A stretch of 64,000 bases of DNA, taken from the NCBI GenBank assembly GCA_045596365.1, contig JAZOCE010000003.1, forward strand, positions 1-64,000, given 5' to 3'. The translations under genes were made by a program, and so were the position numbers. Origin of the DNA: RGIG4079 sp045596365. Lineage in GTDB: Bacteria > Bacteroidota > Bacteroidia > Bacteroidales > Muribaculaceae. The notes below the pieces were generated by a model. The model was not told the origin of the DNA. It ran no database searches and saw nothing but the letters and a program-made list of their open reading frames with translations. Below, piece after piece: positions 43,009 through 50,034 of this stretch (positions are counted from its first letter, which is position 1; every line of letters begins with the position of its first letter).

Positions 43009-43953
43009 ATGTCGCATTATGCACAAATAAGCATTGTTATTCCAGTTTTCAACAGAGCCGGAATAGTTGGTCGCACTCTCGATTCGATTGCGGCACAATC
43101 GTTGCGCCCTTTAAACCTCATACTTGTTGATAACAATTCATCAGACAACACTCTTGACATATTAAACCTATGGAAAGAAAAAAACGAAACAGATGAATTT
43201 AAAATAACAATCCTTCAAGAGAAAAAACCCGGAGCAGCAGCAGCTCGGAATTGTGGATTAAAGATTGTCAAAACTCCCTATGTAATGTTTTTTGACTCTG
43301 ATGACACAATGTCTCCCTCCCACATTGAAAACATCACTAATACATTTATCACACATCCCGATGCCGGCATAGTCGGATGGGATGTTACTATACACACTTT
43401 CAACGGAAAATCAATAAAGCGCCGTTGCCATAAAAACAACGTACTTTTTAATCACATTTTTCATGGCTCATTATCTACACAACGATATGCTGTTAGAACT
43501 GACCTAATAAATCAAGTTGGAGGATGGAATGAGACGACTATGGCGTGGGATGATTATGAATTAGGCATTAGACTACTGCTTCAACACCCTCACATTATCC
43601 ACATCGAAAATGGAGAGGATGTAAATGTTTTTAGGCAAACAGAATCTATTACAGGGACTCACTATTCCGCCAATGTCGCAAAATGGGAGCATGCATTGGA
43701 TTGTTGCGAGAATCATTTACAACAAAACAACAATGCTCGTTTATGGATTGAGGTACGCCGATGCATTTTAGCAGGAGAATATCGCAAAGAAAAAGACAGA
43801 AACAATTACAAACGGCTAATTAGCTCCATTCTACAACGAACAAGTAGCATTTATCAGAGGATATTTTTCAAGTCGGTGGCAATATTCATTTCACATGGAG
43901 GTAGAGGAGTTGCAATTCTCACCCGCCTATTTTTAACCCCAAAGCTCAATTAA
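43009..43953 (+). CDS. Family 2 glycosyltransferase
   Basis: The 314-residue protein has a GT-A fold: the N-terminal strand ISIVIPVFNRAGIVGRTLDS, LVDNNSSDNTLDIL, AAARNCGLKIVKTPYVMFFD, and the metal-binding DSDD motif (Asp96-Asp99). A C-terminal Lys/Arg-rich and hydrophobic segment may touch the membrane. Donor and acceptor sugars cannot be deduced. It opens a three-gene glycosyltransferase unit, 2 nt before the next start. A promoter was not clearly recognised in the 160-bp region shared with parE. Confidence 0.87.
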   Translation: MSHYAQISIVIPVFNRAGIVGRTLDSIAAQSLRPLNLILVDNNSSDNTLDILNLWKEKNETDEFKITILQEKKPGAAAARNCGLKIVKTPYVMFFDSDDTMSPSHIENITNTFITHPDAGIVGWDVTIHTFNGKSIKRRCHKNNVLFNHIFHGSLSTQRYAVRTDLINQVGGWNETTMAWDDYELGIRLLLQHPHIIHIENGEDVNVFRQTESITGTHYSANVAKWEHALDCCENHLQQNNNARLWIEVRRCILAGEYRKEKDRNNYKRLISSILQRTSSIYQRIFFKSVAIFISHGGRGVAILTRLFLTPKLN

Positions 43954-43955
43954 TC

Positions 43956-45080
43956 ATGAAAATACTACTATTAGGCGATTTCAGTAACTACCATCAATGC
44001 CTTGCCACTGCCTTACGCAAATTAGGGCATCAAGTATCAGTTGTTTCCGATGGGTGTGAATGGATGAATACCGACCGTGATATTGATGTTACTCGTCGTT
44101 TTAAAGGGAAATTAGGGGGAATTGACCTATGGTTAAGAATTAACACCACACTCGCGCCCTGCCTAAAAGGGTTTGATGTCGTTCATATTAACAACCCCAT
44201 CTTCATAACACTTAAGCCAAATCGTGTTCGCAAGATTTTTGATAAGCTCAAAAAAAACAATGGTGCTGTTTTCCTCACAGCGATGGGTAACGACAAAGTA
44301 TTTTTAGATATGTGCATGGACCAAAATGGGACTCTGAAATACAATGAATGGCTCGTTTATGGTAAACCCACAAAACTCCTTCGAGAGCAACCCGAAATTG
44401 TAAATGGATGGAACAACCCCATTCTTCAAGAGCATTGCAAATACATTTATGACAATATTGATGGCGCAACAACTGTCCTATACGAATATGACTTAGCATG
44501 CCGAAAAGTATTACCCGATGATCGTGTTGCATATTGCGGGATACCAATAGATACCCAAAGTATTATCCCTGCCGACATTACTGAAATACCGCAAAAAGTA
44601 AGATTTTTTCTCGGCATAAAGAATAACCATCGGATTTTAAAAGGGACTGATCGATTCTGTGATATCACACAAAAGCTTGTCGTCCAATATCCAGACAAAT
44701 GTGAATTAAAAACAGTACAAAATCTCCCCTACGCTGTTTTTATTCAAGAGTTGAAAAATAGCCATGTTTTACTTGATCAGCTATATTCTTACACTCCGGC
44801 AACTACCGCTCTTCTTGGCATGGCTCATGGATTAACTACCGTTACAGGTGGAGAAGAGGATTACTATGATTTTATCGGTGAATATGAGAATCGGCCCATC
44901 ATAAATGCCATACCCGATGACAACGAGCTATATAAATCCCTTGAAAACATTATCCTAAACCCCGATATTATTCCTGCAAAAGCCAAAGCCAACCGAGATT
45001 TTGTCATTAAACACAACGACTCTCTTGTTGTTGCCAAAAGATACCTTGATTTTTGGGAGAAACAGCTTAATAAGAAATAG
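43956..45080 (+). CDS. GT-B type glycosyltransferase (GT4-like)
   Basis: The 374-residue protein begins MKILLLGDFSNYHQCLATAL and has the two-Rossmann architecture of GT-B enzymes. The C-terminal half contains IKNNHRILKGTDRFCDITQK and LDQLYSYTPATTALLGMAHG, corresponding to the donor-binding region. The EX7E-type motif is divergent (GEEDYYDFIGEYENRP). It is only moderately similar to well-known GT4 proteins, and the sugars used are unknown. It lies 2 nt after the first and 2 nt before the third glycosyltransferase gene. Confidence 0.75.
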   Translation: MKILLLGDFSNYHQCLATALRKLGHQVSVVSDGCEWMNTDRDIDVTRRFKGKLGGIDLWLRINTTLAPCLKGFDVVHINNPIFITLKPNRVRKIFDKLKKNNGAVFLTAMGNDKVFLDMCMDQNGTLKYNEWLVYGKPTKLLREQPEIVNGWNNPILQEHCKYIYDNIDGATTVLYEYDLACRKVLPDDRVAYCGIPIDTQSIIPADITEIPQKVRFFLGIKNNHRILKGTDRFCDITQKLVVQYPDKCELKTVQNLPYAVFIQELKNSHVLLDQLYSYTPATTALLGMAHGLTTVTGGEEDYYDFIGEYENRPIINAIPDDNELYKSLENIILNPDIIPAKAKANRDFVIKHNDSLVVAKRYLDFWEKQLNKK

Positions 45081-45082
45081 AT

Positions 45083-45919
45083 ATGACGCTCGATATATTA
45101 ATAAGCACACTTGGGATTGATGGTATAAATCGTGTTGCCAAAATGAATTTGCCCACCGTTAAAGATGTAAAATACATCATTTCATGGCAAGTTCCGGGCA
45201 TTGAGAATCCATCTGAGATGATTCCAATCCAATTAATACGCGACGACATATCCATTTACCCGATAGATTCACGAGGTATAAGCATCAATCGCAACAATGC
45301 GATAAAGCACTCTACTGCCGATATTTGCCTAATTGCCGATGACGATTTGATATATACTACACAACAATTACAATCAGTTATAAAAGCATTTGTAGAAAAT
45401 CCCGACTACGAGCTCATCACGTTTAAATATAGTGGAGACGACAACAAGAACTACCCTATTGCTCCTTTTGACTTAACAGAAAAGCAAAAAGGATACTATG
45501 TCTCTGAAATAGAGATTGCCTTTAGGCGAAAAATATGCGATAAAGTTTTATTTAATGAATATTTTGGACCCGGGCTACACCCTCTGCAAGCATGTGAAGG
45601 AGCTATATTCATACACCAAGCAATATCACTAGGGATAAGGACTCGATTTATACCCTATACCATTACTCACCACACCGGAGGGATATCAACCGGCAACAGA
45701 GTTCTAACAACAGGCGTCTTAATGGCACAGGGGGCATATATTGCTATCGTTTACCCCTATACCGCTCTGTTTCGGCTTCCACTTTTTGCATGGCGTTCAT
45801 TCCGTCGTGGGCAAACAAAAATGTTTCCCGCAATGCGCCATCTTTGGAGAGGCTACATCTACGGGAAACGATACTTTAATCACGATGGATCTATAAAAAA
45901 GACTCCACCTCAGATTTAA
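45083..45919 (+). CDS. Family 2-like glycosyltransferase
   Basis: The 278-residue protein has a GT-A-like core with SRGISINRNNAIKHSTADIC and the metal-binding IADDD motif (Asp86-Asp88), later HPLQACEGAIFIHQAISLG and ITHHTGGIS. The first strand (MTLDILISTLGIDGINRV) is unusual for GT2, so it may belong to a less-studied subgroup. A hydrophobic and basic C-terminal part (PYTALFRLPLFAWRSFRRGQ) could bind the membrane. It is the last of three glycosyltransferase genes and ends 2 nt from the convergent redoxin-like gene. Confidence 0.78.
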   Translation: MTLDILISTLGIDGINRVAKMNLPTVKDVKYIISWQVPGIENPSEMIPIQLIRDDISIYPIDSRGISINRNNAIKHSTADICLIADDDLIYTTQQLQSVIKAFVENPDYELITFKYSGDDNKNYPIAPFDLTEKQKGYYVSEIEIAFRRKICDKVLFNEYFGPGLHPLQACEGAIFIHQAISLGIRTRFIPYTITHHTGGISTGNRVLTTGVLMAQGAYIAIVYPYTALFRLPLFAWRSFRRGQTKMFPAMRHLWRGYIYGKRYFNHDGSIKKTPPQI

Positions 45920-45921
45920 TC

Positions 45922-47007
45922 TTACATATATTTGTTCAACTTGGCATCAAGCGTTGTTATGTCATCTACACGCTCAACAATTTCACCTTTGCGGTTTATG
46001 ATAAATGTTGTTGGCAAATTTGTAACATTGTAATTCATCAGATTAACGGCATCGGTAACAGGAGAATTATACACCGTTATCCAGGGTAGATTTTTTGCAG
46101 CTTGTTTCCATTGGAACTCATCTCCACCGGCGGCAACTTGAAATATTTCCAATCCGGCAGATTTACGCTTTTCATAGACTTTTGCAAGAACCATATTAAA
46201 TGCTGTTGACTCCTCAACGCCATACATTGTAAAGTTCAACACCACTACTTTCCCCTGCTTTGACAAATCTAACAGGCTATGCATTTCACCTTTATTGTCA
46301 GATAGTTTTATATCAAAAATAGGAGCCTCCTCAATATATACAGTATCGTTTGGAACAACATTCGTTGGTACACTACGATTAGAAAGATATAAATTCTTCA
46401 AATAGGCAGTGCGAGGATCATTTGGGCGCATCTGCGCATAGGCATTAGCAACAGCTCCTATCACACGAAGATCAGCCTTATTTTTAGCATCAAACAAAGC
46501 TGTTTTTCCCACTTTTTTGTTTATGATATAATAGGCAACTATATCTGAAGGATTTTCAAGGAGCAAAGTACTCACTTCTCGCTTCAATAAAGAATCGGTT
46601 GCCATTGCCGCCTCACCTTTAGCCAAGACGACTTCATTTACCAATCCGTCAACCTTCATCATCTTATCAGCAGAAACGCTCCCTGACAAGACATAATCTC
46701 TGTCAAACTTTTCTACATTACTCTTGACCGCTACTGTTTCAATGCTATCAACGGGGAAATAAATCATCTTGCCTTCCAAGTTTAGACGATATATATCAGG
46801 ATATCCTGTCGCTTCATGACTTACTGTGAATTTTCCATTGTTATCCACCTCAACTGTATCGATTGGATACCACCATCCATTTCCGGATGCTTCTATTACA
46901 ATATGTTTACCGGTAGCACCTTCTACTTCTCCATTAATAGTCCATTGATTGCTATTACAACCGGATAACATTGCAACAGCGCTGACCAATAATATATATT
47001 TTTTCAT
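45922..47007 (-). CDS. Redoxin/TlpA-like lipoprotein without a CxxC (DUF4369 type)
   Basis: The 361-residue lipoprotein (signal with lipobox LSGC, Cys17) has a DUF4369-type beta domain (about 22-120). A helical middle follows, then a thioredoxin-like C-terminal domain (about 225-361). Where TlpA proteins read WCxxC, this one reads NFTMYGVEES (258-267), with Val264 and Ser267 in place of the two cysteines. Cys17 is the only cysteine in the protein. The cis-Pro region (NLPTTFIINRKGE) is kept. It therefore cannot work as a normal thiol-disulfide enzyme. It is last in the greA-HIT unit, 11 nt after the HIT gene. Confidence 0.83.
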   Translation of the reverse strand: MKKYILLVSAVAMLSGCNSNQWTINGEVEGATGKHIVIEASGNGWWYPIDTVEVDNNGKFTVSHEATGYPDIYRLNLEGKMIYFPVDSIETVAVKSNVEKFDRDYVLSGSVSADKMMKVDGLVNEVVLAKGEAAMATDSLLKREVSTLLLENPSDIVAYYIINKKVGKTALFDAKNKADLRVIGAVANAYAQMRPNDPRTAYLKNLYLSNRSVPTNVVPNDTVYIEEAPIFDIKLSDNKGEMHSLLDLSKQGKVVVLNFTMYGVEESTAFNMVLAKVYEKRKSAGLEIFQVAAGGDEFQWKQAAKNLPWITVYNSPVTDAVNLMNYNVTNLPTTFIINRKGEIVERVDDITTLDAKLNKYM

Positions 47008-47018
47008 TTTGGGCAGAA

Positions 47019-47435
47019 TTAAAATAGTTCTGAACGTGTTTCTTGCATCTCTTCGGCTATCGATTGAGCGATACGAGCCATATCCTCAGAAGACACATCG
47101 GCTTTATCCTTAAAGAAATTCATATCGCTTTCTACGTTGATAGGAATCAGATGGACGTGAGTGTGAGGCACTTCCATTCCCATTACAGCCACACCGATAC
47201 GTTGACATGGCATTGCTTTTTTCATTGCCACAGCAACACGCTTTGCAAACACTTGCAATGCCACATAATCTTCATCTTCAAGGTCGAAAATATAATCAAC
47301 CTCCTTTTTAGGGATAACAAGCACATGTCCCGGAGCAACAGGATTAATATCCAAAAACGCATAATTTTTTTCATCCTCCGCGACCTTGTAGGATGGGATT
47401 TCTCCTGCAACTATGCGACTGAAAATTGTAGCCAT
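47019..47435 (-). CDS. HIT family protein (histidine triad nucleotide hydrolase)
   Basis: The 138-residue HIT protein starts MATIFSRIVAGEIPSYKVAE. The histidine triad HTHVHLIP (His91, His93, His95) is intact, with the upstream NPVAPGHVLVIPK. Bacterial HinT-type enzymes hydrolyse nucleoside phosphoramidates; the physiological substrate is unknown. It follows greA by 17 nt in the same unit. Confidence 0.92.
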   Translation of the reverse strand: MATIFSRIVAGEIPSYKVAEDEKNYAFLDINPVAPGHVLVIPKKEVDYIFDLEDEDYVALQVFAKRVAVAMKKAMPCQRIGVAVMGMEVPHTHVHLIPINVESDMNFFKDKADVSSEDMARIAQSIAEEMQETRSELF

Positions 47436-47452
47436 GATAATTCTATTTATAA

Positions 47453-47923
47453 TTAGATAGAGATTTTTGTAATTTCGAATTTCATCAAACCCGATGGCAC
47501 CTTAATCTCAACAACATCTCCCACCTTGTGTCCGAGAAGGCCTTGTGCAATAGGGGTGCTCGACGCAATTTTTTTCTCTTTAAGGTTAGCTTCGCTATCA
47601 GCAACGATAGTATATTCTACAGCCATACCATTTGCAAGGTTTTTTATTTCCACCTTGTTCATGATTTGAACCTCGTCAGTATTTAATTTGCTTTCATCAA
47701 TTATGCGAGCATTAGCAACAAGGTCTTTCAATTGAGCAATTTTCATCTCAAGCATACCTTGAGCTTCCTTTGCCGCATCATATTCAGCATTTTCCGAGAG
47801 ATCCCCTTTATCGCGAGCTTCTGCGATAGCACGAGACACCTCTGGTCGCTTAACTGTTTCAAGATAAGCTATTTCATCCATTTTCTTCTTATAACCCTCT
47901 TTGGTCATGTAAGTGATTGCCAT
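47453..47923 (-). CDS. greA: Transcription elongation factor GreA
   Basis: Rescues backtracked RNA polymerase by stimulating transcript cleavage. The 156 residues show the N-terminal coiled coil (about 1-75) with the acidic tip RDKGDLSENAEYDAAKEAQG. The C-terminal FKBP-like domain has STPIAQGLLGHKVGDVVEIK. It is the first gene of a unit with the HIT protein and the redoxin-like lipoprotein. A TACCTTTG -7 box lies at 48015-48022. Confidence 0.96.
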   Translation of the reverse strand: MAITYMTKEGYKKKMDEIAYLETVKRPEVSRAIAEARDKGDLSENAEYDAAKEAQGMLEMKIAQLKDLVANARIIDESKLNTDEVQIMNKVEIKNLANGMAVEYTIVADSEANLKEKKIASSTPIAQGLLGHKVGDVVEIKVPSGLMKFEITKISI

Positions 47924-48014
47924 GGTTCTGTCTTTTTTATTTAATGTAAAAAATAAAGAAACCTCATCCGTACCGGTGAGATCCCTTTGTGATTATCAAA
48001 ATGTTATTTCATTA

Positions 48015-48022
48015 CAAAGGTA
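48015..48022 (-). promoter_or_regulatory. -7 element of greA
   Basis: TACCTTTG on the minus strand, 91 nt before the greA start at 47923. A clear -33 TTTG is missing. The long leader includes GTGAGATCC-rich sequence but no convincing hairpin. Confidence 0.45.
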
Positions 48023-48054
48023 GGACTTTTTTCCGAGATAAAAAACATAAAAAG

Positions 48055-48221
48055 AAAAAAAACGCCCAATCCCATACCCCCACATGGGGATTGTCCAAAA
48101 GATTATTGCCATAGGCAACTGATAATATAGCCCCGTACAAAGTGCGGGGCAAGAGCCTTGCCTCCCATATTCAATACCTTTAGGTATTAGATGTTAATCG
48201 ATAAGGGAAGTCCAAAGCTTA
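48055..48221 (-). ncRNA. Candidate small structured RNA (hairpin cluster with own promoter and terminator)
   Basis: In the 357-bp gap between greA and the secreted-protein gene, the minus strand carries a possible promoter (TTGG at 48241-48244, 19-nt spacer, TAAGCTTTG at 48213-48221, one base longer than consensus). Perfect or near-perfect stems follow at 48173-48188, 48148-48162, 48131-48149 and 48106-48118. A terminator comes last: CAATCCC/GGGATTG at 48067-48093 followed by eight U (48055-48062). No reading frame is present. The transcript would be about 150 nt. It could be a small RNA such as the 6S-like Bacteroidales type, or only the terminator-rich tail of the gene above. Confidence 0.4.
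48067..48093 (-). terminator. Strong terminator of the hairpin cluster
   Basis: CAATCCC (48087-48093 read on the minus strand) pairs with GGGATTG (48067-48073), with additional CCCC/GGGG pairing inside. GGCGTTTTTTTT follows directly. The run of eight U is the longest behind any stem in the window. Confidence 0.75.
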
Positions 48222-48224
48222 CGG

Positions 48225-48256
48225 CAAAAAAGAAGGGAAACCAATGGCTTCCCTTC
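48225..48256 (-). terminator. Terminator of the secreted-protein gene
   Basis: GAAGGGAA and TTCCCTTC (48232-48256) form a stem with a short loop, followed on the minus strand by six T. It lies 25 nt past the stop at 48281. Confidence 0.85.
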
Positions 48257-48280
48257 CGTTATGCTTTTATTAAGCGTGAA

Positions 48281-49771
48281 TTATTTAACAAGTTCTTTAG
48301 AAACTTTGTTACCACGTTTAACGATGTAAAGACCGTTTTCTGGATTTGCGATTTCAACACCTTGTAGGTTATAATATTTAGCAGCACCTTCTACTTCGTC
48401 AACTACGATATCTTCGATACCATTAACTTCACCGTTAGGATCTTGCCATCCTTCTTTAGCGATTGAGTAAAGAGCGATACCATTGAAGTTACGGTTAACC
48501 ATCAAGTAAACACCTTCAGTTCCATCAAGACCGTCAACAACTGTTGCAGAGATGTTCAAGATACGACGACCACCATCTGAAGTCATACCCATACCGATAG
48601 CTGGAACACTTGGCCATGCCATTTCAGCACCTGCGTCGGCAGTCCATTCAAAGTTGTCACCAAGTTTAGCAATTTTCACGTCACCACCAGGAGCTTTACC
48701 ATGTTGAGTATTAGCGTAGCAAACGAAATTTGTTCCTTCGATAGTAAATTCAGCGATACCATTTACAGAAACTTCAGATACCAACCAGTCATTAGCTACA
48801 TTGCGAACGGCAGATACTACTTGCTCGCCAGATTCTTCATCAATAGAAGTTTCAGTGTGGTGAGTACCACCTTCTACAAAGTTACCGTTAGTGTCATACA
48901 ATGCAGGCATTGTGCTCATACCATCAATATAGAACAATGAACCAGAGAATTCTTCATCTTGAACCATTGTACATACTGTAGCACCTTGCCATTGAGTAGC
49001 ATTAGCATCAGCAGCAACCGGAGCAAGCATGATTACGTCAGGGTTACCAGCACCATCTTTATCAGCAAAGTCACCATTCCAAACATCAGAACCTTGTTCA
49101 CATTTCCAACGATAGATTTGAAGACCTGCATTTGCGCCACCACCTGCCATTACGATAGCGTGAGCTTCTTGACGAGTAACGTCACCTACGATAGAAGAGA
49201 AGTCAACACGACCTTTAAGGTAGTTGTTAGCATATTCATCAATAGTAACCATCAAATCACCGGCTTTAGTACAAGCACCTGTTTCAAGGTCGCTGATATA
49301 GTAAAGGGCGATACCACTATCAGTACCATCGTCAGAAAGACCTACAGTTGCACGATAGCCGTGGAACACGATGTGTCCGAAATTATCTTTTGTAAAGTTA
49401 TAGCTTGCACCGATACCTGTACCGATAGATTCACCATCTACAGTAAGTTTCAATTCTCCAAGGTAACGACCTGAAGCAAGACCGAATTTCAACAATGAAG
49501 CATTATTTGGACGAGATACATAGATAGTTGTATCAAGAACTACTGAACATGCCATTGTGTTATCAGGCAAATATTTCAAAAATTCGTCATTACCATCAGT
49601 GTTACGAGAAAGCATCCAACGGTTTTTCAATTCAAATTCACCGTATTTTTCATACTGAGTAGTATCAAATTTACGAGTTACGTCATCACCGTCAGGACCA
49701 ATTGCCATGTCTTGAGCGAATGAAGAGGCAGCACATAGAAGTGCAGAAGCAAGAAGTAAACTTTTCTTCAT
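48281..49771 (-). CDS. Secreted protein with C-terminal sorting-like domain, function unknown
   Basis: The 496-residue protein has a clear signal peptide (MKKSLLLASALLCAASSFAQ). The body (about 30-425) is beta-rich and Gly/Asp/Thr-rich with no motif I recognise as catalytic. The last 40 residues (KYYNLQGVEIANPENGLYIV, then a basic end) resemble the C-terminal domains on many exported proteins of gut Bacteroidales, related to type IX sorting domains. By eye it uses GGT, CGT and AAC-type codons like the ribosomal genes, unlike nearby genes, which suggests high expression. A 5'-end hairpin and a strong terminator fit that. Function unknown. Confidence 0.7.
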   Translation of the reverse strand: MKKSLLLASALLCAASSFAQDMAIGPDGDDVTRKFDTTQYEKYGEFELKNRWMLSRNTDGNDEFLKYLPDNTMACSVVLDTTIYVSRPNNASLLKFGLASGRYLGELKLTVDGESIGTGIGASYNFTKDNFGHIVFHGYRATVGLSDDGTDSGIALYYISDLETGACTKAGDLMVTIDEYANNYLKGRVDFSSIVGDVTRQEAHAIVMAGGGANAGLQIYRWKCEQGSDVWNGDFADKDGAGNPDVIMLAPVAADANATQWQGATVCTMVQDEEFSGSLFYIDGMSTMPALYDTNGNFVEGGTHHTETSIDEESGEQVVSAVRNVANDWLVSEVSVNGIAEFTIEGTNFVCYANTQHGKAPGGDVKIAKLGDNFEWTADAGAEMAWPSVPAIGMGMTSDGGRRILNISATVVDGLDGTEGVYLMVNRNFNGIALYSIAKEGWQDPNGEVNGIEDIVVDEVEGAAKYYNLQGVEIANPENGLYIVKRGNKVSKELVK

Positions 49772-49820
49772 AATTAAAATGTTTTAGTTAATAATATGGT
49801 TAGTTAAAGTTAATCGTTTT

Positions 49821-49852
49821 CATGAATATAGACTTTTCCTATTATATTCATG
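49821..49852 (-). promoter_or_regulatory. Perfect hairpin at the 5' end of the secreted-protein mRNA
   Basis: CATGAATATA and TATATTCATG (49821-49852) form a perfect 10-bp stem with a 12-nt loop. It begins almost at the start of transcription predicted from the -7 box at 49855-49863. A stem at the very 5' end is a known mRNA stabiliser in other bacteria. The role here is inferred. Confidence 0.5.
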
Positions 49853-49854
49853 GA

Positions 49855-49863
49855 GCAAAGTTA
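49855..49863 (-). promoter_or_regulatory. -7 element of the secreted-protein gene
   Basis: TAACTTTGC on the minus strand, 83 nt before the ATG at 49771. The -33 region has no clear TTTG. Confidence 0.5.
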
Positions 49864-49997
49864 TATGTTTTTTTGAGTTACGACTAATTATTTTACTTAA
49901 AATATTTTCCTATCTTCAAATTTTAACAAACATTAAGAGTGCAATCTTATACAATACTCACCCTATTCACATTAATAATATAAAAAGTAGCACAACA

Positions 49998-50030
49998 TTT
50001 GCCTAAATCGGCGATATAAGGTAATTTTGC
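49998..50030 (+). promoter_or_regulatory. Promoter of hflX, touching the start codon
   Basis: TTTG (49998-50001), a 20-nt spacer and TAATTTTGC (50022-50030) match the full consensus. The ATG at 50035 begins only 4 nt later, so transcription should start at or next to the start codon. Confidence 0.7.
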
Positions 50031-50034
50031 ATCG

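Noticed and set aside
48959..49474. 171-codon plus-strand frame inside the secreted-protein gene
   Set aside because: Antisense to a gene with a signal peptide and clear start and stop signals; composition is Thr/Ser/Ile-rich as expected of a shadow frame.
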